Source of the DNA: Corbicula japonica
Lineage: Eukaryota > Mollusca > Bivalvia > Venerida > Cyrenidae
NCBI GenBank assembly: GCA_038501625.1
Contig: JAZAYU010000062.1
Coordinates: 1,488,001-1,552,000 of the forward strand
DNA length: 64,000 nucleotides
Direction: 5' to 3'
The first letter of the stretch is position 1. Each line of letters opens with the position of its first letter. The translations under genes were made by a program, and so were the position numbers. The notes under the pieces were generated by a model. It was not told where the DNA came from. It worked only from the letters and a program-made list of their open reading frames with translations, and made no database searches. Shown here piece after piece: positions 47,781 to 59,700 of this stretch.

Positions 47781-50700
47781 GTGAGGGCACTTAATATTTA
47801 TATATTAAGTTATGCAGCTTTGTTACTTTTATTGATTTTTTCTTGAATTTCAGCTTTTGCGCTCTAAAGCAACAGGGCCCTTACAGGCAGTTGAATATTT
47901 GGATCTCTCCAACCTCAGTCTTGGTAATTAACTTTTTCTGTCAATCACAAGTATGTCAGAAATATATGGCAATATATATTTGTATATGTTTTCCAGTCAA
48001 AAACTTGAATTGGGTGCCAAACTTAGTTTACAGACAGGGTGAAACGGGTCACCCGATTTACCGAAATCAACCGAAATCAACCGAAATCAAGCGGGAATTA
48101 CCGAAATCAACTTTATAAATTCATTTTTCCCTGTTATTAATGCTTATTTTAATAATAATTGTGATTATAAAATGAATATTTATGAAAATAAAGATGATTC
48201 AATTCAGAAATTTGATTTGAAATTGTAAAAATGACCGTAGATGTGCGTACTAACATAACGTTGTATGCCATAATCCGAAATCGGCGAGTTAACTTCCTAT
48301 TTATACATTAAGTATGGCTTAAATCTGAAATAGATTGTTATAAATCAAAAACATGATCATATTGACGTCTTAATACGTTTGTATTTATTAAATTTTCGTA
48401 AAACTTTTTCCAAAAGCAAGCGAGCGAATATCCGAAAGCGGGTCGCAAAGAGATACCGAACTACCGAAGGCGACTTTTTAAATTCATTTATCCCAGTTAT
48501 TAGTTCCTTTTTTATTAATTGTGAATTCATAAGCAATGTTTATTAAAATTTAAGATGATTTAATTCAGAATTTCATTTGAAATTGCAAAATTATATATGC
48601 GTATTAACGTATAAGTCTCATACCGAAATCGACTTGTAAACGTCATATTCATATCCCAAATAAAGCGTTAATCTTTAATAAATTGTTCTCAAAATTTTAA
48701 ACAAAGTGCCTAAAAGTTTGAATATGAATAAGCTATAAATGTAATAAAGTTACATAAATCGTATCGGGATATACGCAAATTACCGTAAATATGAAGGTAT
48801 AGAGTGAATATTATTATAACGTATATAATAATTAAATAGTACGATGTGACTAATTACTGCTATGTAGGCTGTAAATGATTATTTTACAAAAAATACATAC
48901 AACACAAAAACAGAAAAGAATAATTTTTACAGCGCTGATGTTTAAGGTAAGATCTGCGGGTTGTGTATTGACACAACAATTAATCACACAATACCTGCGT
49001 CCAACAACAGACTACGGCGTTCATGTGATTAATTACTGTGTCATCACACAGCACTACCTATGTAGGCTGTAAATGATTATTTTACAAATAATACATACAA
49101 CACGAAACAGAAAAGAATCATTTGTACAGCATGATTTCATACAACGAAAAATAAAGTCGGTGCATATTTAATGAGAGGGCCGTTCGGACTGCCGAACGTC
49201 CTATCCGACTATACAGCACTGCTATGTAGGCTGTAAATGATTATTTTACAAATAATACAAACAACACAAAACAGAAAAGAATCATTTTTACAGCATGTTT
49301 TCATACAATGAAAAAAAAAGTCGGTGCATATTTACTGCCGAACGTCCTATCCGACTATACAGAAAAGAATCATTATTACAGCGCTGATGTTTAAGGTAAG
49401 GTCTGTCGGCTGTGTATTGACACAGCAATTAATCACACAATACCTGCGTCCATAAACAGACTACGGCGTTCATGCAATTAACTACTGTGTCATCACACAG
49501 CACTGCAATCTGTCTCAATGTTATTGTTGTCCGTCTTTTGTGTGTGCTTTTTGTCATTGGTTTTTGTCCGCTTATAGGTCATTGTCACTGTTCGCACGTT
49601 CACTTTCCGTTTTTTCCGACCACATAATATTGATCGATGGTTCCTGCACACTGACTGATCTGCCACACACAACTCTTGTGAATGCGGACGACAGTTCGTT
49701 ATTTAACTGGGGTGGAAAGTACGAGTTAATTGGCTGACTGATGGCGGCGCTCAGGGCGTAGAAATGCGCCATATATAATATAAAATACATTTATAATAAA
49801 ATATTTTAAAAAAGAACTTATGTTGCTGACGTCATGACCGCGCACAGCTGCCAAGAGCTCGCGTTAACAAATCGATATTACTGTAGGGTCTATAAATTTA
49901 CAGGTTACGAATTTCGAATTTTTGAGCATTTTATAACGAACCTTGATGTAATTTCATGTAAATCTTATTTAAATAATCTCCCACCAGCATTTATCATATA
50001 TTATTGGCGACCTGTCGTACCTATAACTTTGTTCAGGGGCGTAGTAAGCCTGTACATGTATTCATGCAGATTTATTATTATGCTATAGACGGTTAGGGAT
50101 CTTGCAATCTCCCCGTCCACTAAGAAAAGTTTTAAAACGATGATATTAGAATCTGTCTGGTGTATTCCGGGCATTCCTTGGTGATTCGTGTGGATTCAGC
50201 CGAGTACTCGGATATAAGCAGTTGCACGCCTGTATATATTATAATTTTAATATTACGAAGTTAGTTTTTGCAATTTTCTCCTAAATTTTTTCTCTTATTC
50301 TATACCCGAGTAACAGTCCAATGATGACGAAGCACAAACAGGATGATCTGTCAAGTTCATCGAAAACGGACGGCTTCTCAAGGCAGCGATGACAGATCAT
50401 AATTATCATTATGATTGGGCATTTTATACCTTTCATAATCTATTGCTGCATAATAACAAAGATACTATTCTTCCAATGATAATTAATCTTCATAAAGAAC
50501 AATCTTTTCAATATTGTTTTTCTCTTATAACAATTAGATATCATACAGAAGTGATTTTGTTAAATAAAATTATGAAATCAGTATTTGCAATTAAGCTCCC
50601 TCATTATACAAAAAAAAACAAAGACTTTTATTTGCGCTAGTAAAAATACACTCGATGAGAACGCTTTCGCTATTATTTTTTAGCAAGTTTTACTAAAATT

Positions 50701-53700
50701 TAATGAACATAAACTTATTAAGGAGTCAGTATGAATACATTTTTATCTTTATCAATTTATTCGAGATCGGCGCTATATTTATGACATAAATATGAAGTTT
50801 TCAAGCCGATTTCGGTATGTAACGTTATAAGTTAGTACGCATATCTACGGTCATTTTTACGAGTCCAATGAAATTTCTGATTTGAAAAAATCTACGTTTT
50901 TAATGAACATTCATAATATTATCACAATTAATAAATAATGTATCACTTATAACTGGGGAAAATGAATTTAAAAGTCGATTTCGGTAGTTCGGTATCTCTT
51001 TGCGACCCGCTTTCGGAAATTCGCCCGCTGACTTTTTGAGCAAGTTTTAAGGAAATTTAATGAAAAAAACACGTATATTAACATATCAGAATGAAAAAAT
51101 TTTTGATTTATAGCAATCTATTTCAGATTTACGCCATACTTAATATATAAATAGGAAGTTAACTCGCCGATTTCGGTTTGTGGCATACAACGTTATATGT
51201 TAGTACGCACATCTACGGTCATTTTTACAATTTCAAATCAAATTTCTGAATTGAATCATCTATATTTTCATAAATATTCATTTTATAATCATAAATAAGC
51301 ATTAATAACGGGGAAAAATGAATTTATAAAGTTGATTTCGGTAATTCCTGCTTGATTTCGGTTGATTTCGGTAATTCGATTGATTTCGGTAAATCGGGTG
51401 ACCGGGGTGAAACCCTGTGAAGTATTTCACCTTAGATTTTACTTCTAGTTTTTATTTCGCACAGTAAAAAAAGAATTGAGCTTGTTATCCATAATGAAAC
51501 TGTTTTGGACATTTTATCTGATAAAAATCAACATTCATTAGTTAATTTTTGACTTTTGAATCTTGCTTATTAATCTGTCAACCTACGAACAGCCACAGAA
51601 GATCTTTTTTGTGACAGTGTTTATGAAGACTGAGTATAAATGTAACACATATTATTTATTATTAACATGTATGTCATTTAAAAGGCTTTAAATGACTGAA
51701 TAAAGCCATTTAGGAATAAAAAAGGGATTTATTTTTTCATTTAACTATTAATTTGAGAAGCAACACTGATATATGCACCACTGAAAATATCACAGCATGT
51801 TGCAGCGCACGACAAAATAGATAAAATCAGTCTATGCTGTGACAACCCTTCCTGAAATCCTGGGGAAAACCCTGTGAAGTATTTCGCCTTAGATTTAACT
51901 TCTTGTTTTTATTTCATACAGTAAAAAAAAATTAAGCTTATTATCCATAATGAAACTGTTTTGGACATTTTAACTTATAAAATCAACATTCAAAGGGTGA
52001 TATTTAATATATTAAACCAAATCTTGTTTCAGTGTCAATTGAGCGCTTGAATTGCTGTCCCAAGTTACAGGCCCTGAATTTGCGAGGAAACTCTATTGTT
52101 GAGGTGACAAATCTGGAACAGAACCGCAACCTGTGGCGCCTGGATCTTAGCAACAATGATGTAAGTATTGCTTAGCACATAATATTGTGTAGCATTGTAG
52201 ACCAATTTCAGCTTATATCTGGTCAGTCTGCTCAAGATCTATGCTATTTATTAAAAGGCATTCCTGTAAAATTTTCCTTGGAAAAATAAATGGACTGATA
52301 CATGTTCATAGAAAGGCGAATCTATTACATTAATAAAGAAGTTATTGAGGGATATGATTTAGTAATTTAAAATATGTATCATTGGGCAGAGTTGATTAGG
52401 CTTGGGGAAAGATTGAAAGGACTCCCCCACCCCCACACGCACATTTATTTTATTTTATCTTTTTTATGACCCAACTGTTTTCCATACCCAAATGAAAACC
52501 ATCAAATATCTATTCAATCTTTAATTAAGTTACTGTAAACCGCATTAATTTCGCGAGGTCAAAATTTCGCGATTTTCGTCAAAAACCAGCAATTTTCTTT
52601 ATTCGTGTATTCATAAATTCGCGACGCCGTCTGACATGAAACCAAAATAATAAAAGTATAATTTATAATCATGATCACGATTTCATGTTAAACACATGCA
52701 AACGGTACAGATAAATATCATTGTCCTTCCTGAGATATAAAGCAATTAACTATCAATAAACTTTGTATTGTTAGGCAAGCTGCCTTTTGTTTAGGTGTGA
52801 AATATAACGAACAGCGCTCAGATAATAGCTCAGATAATAGCTACATTGTTTCCTGTATCAGAATAAATTACTCAAAACTAATCATAGTTTAAGAAAATAA
52901 TTGTTTATATTATTTGCCAAATTTATTTAAATAATTAAAGCATCTTGATTAACAGTTTTATTTTAAGTCGCCGCTTTTCGGATAATTATTATTGGATATA
53001 TCAAAACTCATCATATATTCACGATATCTATGAATTCGCGAGGCAAGCGATTCGCGAATATTAGCGAAAATAAAACTAACGCGAATAAATCCAGTTCTAC
53101 AGTACTTCTGACCATAAAGTGAGAACTGTGGATCGTTATGACTAAGCATTTGTGGATCTCTCTTTACTGGTCACACATGAAAAGCCATGGAGTAAGGGTA
53201 AATTTCTTCAAACCATGGCTACACAAGTAGAAATAATCGTCTTGGGACTCTTGGACTTATATCAATATTACCATGGAGCATTTTTATTATGTTGTTACTG
53301 GTTAAACAAGTCATCTATTTATTGTTTATCTGCAAAAATACAAGCCCCATAAATGGCAAACATCACTTGATACTTTCTTAATTCTTAACTTGCATGGGCA
53401 AACAGTTTAGATCCAGATCAGCTGTCACAATCATGCTGTCTGATCAGGATCTAAACTGATTGCTTTTAGATTAATTAGGTTATTTCTGACCAGGGGGTGA
53501 ATGTTGTAGATCCAGATCAAATGGCACAGATGTGCTGGCTGATCTAGATCTAAACTAGTCACTTAGGTGATAAAAGGCTTATAATGGAGTAAATGGTTAG
53601 GACTGTGTCTACCATGTGCAGCAATTTATGCTCTGTACTATTTACTATTAATATTACAAAGTATTATATACTTGGCAACAAAAGAAACCCGACACTTTAT

Positions 53701-56700
53701 AAATGAAAATATCTATCAGAAATTCAGATACATAATTATGTAAAATATATAATTTTGCACCCTCTCATCAAAACTAAGACTAAAACACTTGCTTTATGCA
53801 TCCGAAATATCGAAATGCACTTGTAAGTTCAAAATATCTTGAATTTTCATTTCCAACAACAATTCACCTAGCTTGTCAATCTGATTTCAGAGAAAATAGG
53901 TAAAACATGCAGTGTCGGGTTTCTTTTGTGTTGAGCATTGTTACAGTAACAAATGAATAGATCAAACACTTAATTTGCCATTCACTGGATCAAATAAAAA
54001 TGACGACACCTGTCTCAGAAAACATTGATATTTAATTTTAAGGTCTTTTAGTTACAGTTTTAGGACATAATGAGGATTTAGAATGTATTTCTGTGTGCTT
54101 TGACACCAATTTTATCTCCTGCTCATTTTATTTGATCAGTTCAGTAAAGCAAACATTGTTTTATAGAAAGCCTGCTTACTATGTTTACATTGGAAAGACT
54201 GGTTAACAGAAGGATAGTTATATGCTGAGGAATGTTTGTTTAAGTAAATTTAATATGTTTAGAACTGATTAGTTTGTATTATATATTACTTATCTGAAAT
54301 AGTTCAACACAATCAGAATAGTAAATGATATTTGTACTTAGTATTTTGTTACCAAGTAAATATTGCATGGCGGCCTTCACTATACAGAAGCAAAGAGTCA
54401 GCATTGGTGCTTTCCAGAAAAAATATTAAAACCATACTAACTAGTGTTAAAATAGTAGTAATATAATAGCAGTTTTTCCATATTACTTTATATTATAATT
54501 TTTGTTAAACCATTTGTAGAAATGAATTGTTAACCTTTTACTCCATTTATACATGTTTTATTGGATGTAGCGTATCCATTGACACTGTTCACTTCTTGGT
54601 GAATTATAACCTAATGAATCAAAAAAAGGAAACCTGTTAGATCCTGATCAGACAGAATGGATGTGTCAGCTGATCTGGATCTACTCTGCATTGTCATGGA
54701 TACCAGCTATGTCCTATGGAGTAAAGAGTTAACATTTAACATAAAAATTTATTTTGCAACTTAACGAAAATTACATGTGTTTACAACTTTCAAAACATGA
54801 GGGGATACAAACAGCAAACACCTACTTTTTTGTAAGCAAATGTAAAATTATCAAATCAATCAAGTCTTTCAAAGATTGTAATAAATCTATTCAGTTTTCA
54901 AAATATTTAAATAGAACAAATAAGCATGAAATTGGAATTACACTGTCTATTTGTAAAATCTGTTTGATTTATTATCAAAGGAAAAAAAGCATGGTATGTT
55001 TGATTACAGCTTTGATTGAATGTGTAAGGTAATTCCAATATTGTTAAAAGGCATACTTAAATGTAATCTTTGTCAAGTTATTTTGAAGGTCTATCAGATA
55101 AGATTGACTATATTGGCACTTACTAAGTTAAGATGTAACCTTGTTATTTGTATAAAGGCAAAGATTCTGAGTACATGGTTATTGATACAAGTTTAGATAA
55201 AACACAATTTATGATTCATAGTTGTTTATGTTTCAATGTCAGAAGTCACCTAAATCATGGTCTGAGATAATAAAACTGTAGACTGACAATCAGTCTCCAA
55301 TCTAAAGCCTCAGATTGGCTGAAATACAAGACTGGTCTCAAGTTTTAGTTTTCTAGGAACCAGAGCTCAATAAAACTATGATTGGAGACCATTCACATGT
55401 TTCACGGAGCTTATTGGTTTACCCTTTCCTCCATAGAGACACCTTTATTGCATATGTGAACTGTTTAGATCGAGATCAGCTGGCACATCCATGCCGTCTG
55501 ATCAGGATCTAAACCGTTCGCTTTATGATTTGTTAGGTTATTTCTGACCAAAATGAGACCAGTGCAGATCCTGATCAGACGGCACGGATGTGCCGGCTAA
55601 TCTGGATCTTCACTGGTCGCACTTGCGTAAAAAAGAGTATATATGGAGGAAAGGGTTAAAATAGAAACCTGTCCCCAAAATTACCAATCACAAATCAGTG
55701 TCTGGAGACTGACCTCAGATGTCAGATTTAGGATCTAGGATCCTGGGTTGAAGGTTATAAAACTGAGTTTGGAAACCAGTCTCAAATCTCAAGCATCTGA
55801 TTGGCTGAAATGGCGACCAGTCGCCATTTCAGCCAATCAGATGCTTGAGATTTGAGACTGGTTTCCATGCTCAGTTTTATAACCTTTGGCACTGATCCGT
55901 GTAGCTTAGTGGCCACTTTCTGGCTTGACATTATTTCTTAAGCATTAGATAAGATAGGTCTTTACTCCATAGATATGCCTATGTCACTGATCTGGATCTA
56001 CACTGTTGGCTTTTAGATTCACTAGGTTATTTCTGACCAATAGCAAGCAATGTAGATCCAGATCAGACAGTACAGTTGTGCATCTGATCTGGATCAACAT
56101 TGATTGTATTTGGGATATAAAGTGTATTTATGGGTGTATATATGGAGTAGAGGGATAGAAGTGCAGAAGAAACTCAAGTGATTCTGTTCAGGAATTCTAT
56201 GCATTACACATTTGCCTTATACTTATAATATGGTAATTTAAAACATTCTGTAAAGGAAAACGCAAACAGAATTTGTTGCCATTACTTAAACTTGACTTAC
56301 CAACCATACATTTTTGTTTAATTTATACAGGATTGCAAATAAGGAAAGATAAATAATTCTTGGAATTGGTTATATGATTATAGTGTGTTATGAAGTTTCT
56401 GGGCACAGAAATAGTTAAGGTAATCTACATCTTTCAGATTAAAGACTTGGATTGTCTGACCAAATTTATAGCCCTGGGTACCCTGAACTTGGCTAACAAT
56501 GACTTGAGCTGGCAGCAGATTGGCAAACTACGAAATCTTCATGTTCTCGAACTCAGTCTCCATGGAAACAAACAGCTGGAAAAAGACCCATACTGTAAGA
56601 TAACCTTTTCTTACATAAGAGTGTAGATCCAGATCATCTGACACAGCCTTGCCATCTGATCAGGATCTACATTGTTTGCTTTTTGAACAGATATAAGCTA

Positions 56701-59700
56701 ACAAATTAAAAACAGTTTAGATCCATATCAGATGGCACAAGATCTAGATCTACAGTGTTTGCCCATGCCATTAAGGTATATATATATGGAGGAATTTATT
56801 TCACCAGTACATTGCTGAAAGGGGTAATGTAACATGGAACAATAAGTTGTGGAATCTATGCAGTCATATCATAGTCTTCACTGTTCTTCTTTACTACATG
56901 AATAAGACTTTTTTTACATGGGTAACCGATGTAAAAATCGGCTAAGAGCGAGAGTAGGGACAAATGAACTCTGAACTTGCCACAACTTTTCTGTCAGCTC
57001 AGCCAATTGGGGAGACATTTTTCCTATTTTTAGTTATGTTTCATACAAAAAGCCAAACTCTTGGTTAGTCTCCCTAAAATTGGAAAAACTGATTCCTATT
57101 CTATCAACTCTTTGCAGTGTAGATCCATATCTTTCAGCACATCAATGCCATCAGATCTGGATCTAGACTGTTCACTTCTTGATAAGAAATAATCTAAAGA
57201 ATCTAGAAGTGAACAGTGTAGATCCTGATCAGATAGCACAGATTGGGCTTCTGATCTAGATCTACATTGGTTGACAATATGATAAAAGGCATTCTGTGGA
57301 GTAAAGAATTAACAGTGCAGACCATGACATGAGTACATAGATTCCACATCTAGCACGTTAAATGTTACATTATCCTTTAACCACTGAATTAGTATAATAA
57401 ACTCACCCTTCTTACAGGATTACAGGATTAACTATCCACAGGGCCTAGACTGTTACTTACACCAGTTATTTTACAAACCTGTAATCACAATGTAACAGGT
57501 GAAAATTTGCAGCCCGATCGGTACTTGAACCTAGGGCCTCTGGCTTACAGTGAGACTCAACCATGTTTATATAAAAACGTTATTATTCAGGTATTACTTT
57601 GTTATGATTTCAGATCGCATACATGTGATAGACTGCCTGCCTCATGTATGGATGCTGGACGGACGGATAATCACCTGTAAGACAATTCTCTCACCTCAAC
57701 AGCTCAATGTGTAGTTGTTTTATTTTCTTGTTGCATCAATCAGGCATTCCAGTTAGTGAGGATGCTTCTTCATGACACAGTATATAGTCAATCAGTGCTA
57801 ATGGACACATGTAAACAAAGACCACCTGTAGATTAAGTCCACATTTGTTTGTCCCAAGAACTGATTAAAAGAACAAATTCACCTGTGTACAAAGACCACC
57901 TGTCAATAAGACCACCTGCCTTCAGTCAACTTTTTAGTTTTCCCCAGAGTGTTCTTTTAAGACAAGTTTGACTGTATATCATACCCTGCTGTGGCTGCAG
58001 TCCAAACCAGTTGGCTTCATACTGTGTTTGTCACCAGCTTGTCAGTCTGATCTGTAGCTAAAATTTCTCAGTGGTTTTCACTACATAATTCAAATATGAC
58101 TTCATTATAGACCCAGATCGGCAGTTTAATTCGGGTTTACACATTTTGTTATTCAGATCAAAATGTTCTGAAATCCTCTAGGAATGAACAATGAACGAAC
58201 CTGCCGAGCCTGAAATTATAAAGCTGAGAATGGAATCTTCTGATTGGATGAAATGGAGACTTGTTTTTTGACTAAGAAGTGGCATCTGTACTCATTATTA
58301 ATTCCATGTCATTCGAAGTTAGACTAGTGATTTGTATTAATCATACATTAACAGCCAAATACTACAATAAAATGCTACAGTAGTATAAAGAGAATGCCAG
58401 TTGGTTTATAGACTAAATCTGTCGACTGGTGTCATTTACACTGATGTATATTGTGATCTTTTATAAGAAAATTTGTCAATATTTTCAGCTGCCGAGAGGT
58501 TGCAGGTCAAACATTTCTTTGCCGACTCTGCTTTGACAGAACATCCAATAGTGAGTAGATTTAAAAATTTTTATCATATAAGATTGTAGATGTTAAAAAT
58601 TGTTGGGAAGCCATTTTTCAGCTGTTGGCTAGTTTAAGAGATATCAGTTCAAAATTATATTTAGGAAACATTGCCCAAGGCAATAAACCAATATTGGATA
58701 CCAGTCTCACTTATGATTGGAAAGTTTGAAGACTGGGCCGAATTTCAACCATTCAGCTGCTGAAATTGAAGATAATGCTACATTGGGGGTTTTAAGTTCC
58801 CAGGCTTTTCACAGTATTCGCAACTTTTACATCATTTCAGTGTCAGCCAACTAAAACCGTTATGTCATAACAGTAATTGTTTGATTTTAGAGAAGAAAGC
58901 TGACTAAAGAATGGTTTGTGCCATCAAATCTGAAGAAGATCGAAGTAAATGGGGTGTATGGAGAAAAGGTAAGGAAATCGGCCTGAAGTTCAGTTTCCAT
59001 TTAAATTTCCCTTTAGGCAAAACATATTTTGTTTGTTGAAAACTTGCCTTGTAGACATGGCATAATTGTTTTGTTAAAAATATATATTAATACATTTTAA
59101 AAACTACATATGATAAAGAGAGCTTTATGTTAGTTAAACATACAGTTGTTTTTTTTGCTGATTAAAGGCCAATCTTTTTTTTTTCTTCATTCAGTAGCAA
59201 TATTCCAGTGTTTTCACTAGTAAAGAATAAAAAATTCATAATATATCATTTAGTCCAGGACCTATGCAATTAAATTTTACATGTTTATATAAATTTACAA
59301 CACAAATCCTCTTAAGAATTTTTTTTGTTGTTAGTAAATTAATATTAAAAATATCTTATTAACAAGCATTTAATTAACCTTTTCCTCCATATATACACAT
59401 TTTAATGCATGTGCGAAAAATTTAGATCCATATTAGCCAGCACATCCATGCCATCAGATCAGGATCTGCACTGTTTGTTTTTGGTTAAAAGTAAGCTGAT
59501 AGACCAAAAAGCAAACCATGAGATCCTGTCGGAGGGCACACATATGCTGGCTGATCTGGATCTACACTGTTTGCCCTGGTCATAAAGATTAATATATGGA
59601 CGAAATGGTTTATATCATTTGGAGCTTCAGTATCAATCAAGAGACTGTTTATATTATATATATTATAGGCAACCCATCTGATGATCAGATTCCCGGCTAA

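Noticed and set aside
54754..55032. 92-codon frame in the LRR intron
   Set aside because: No splice sites keep LRR phase through it and the composition is that of AT-rich intron.
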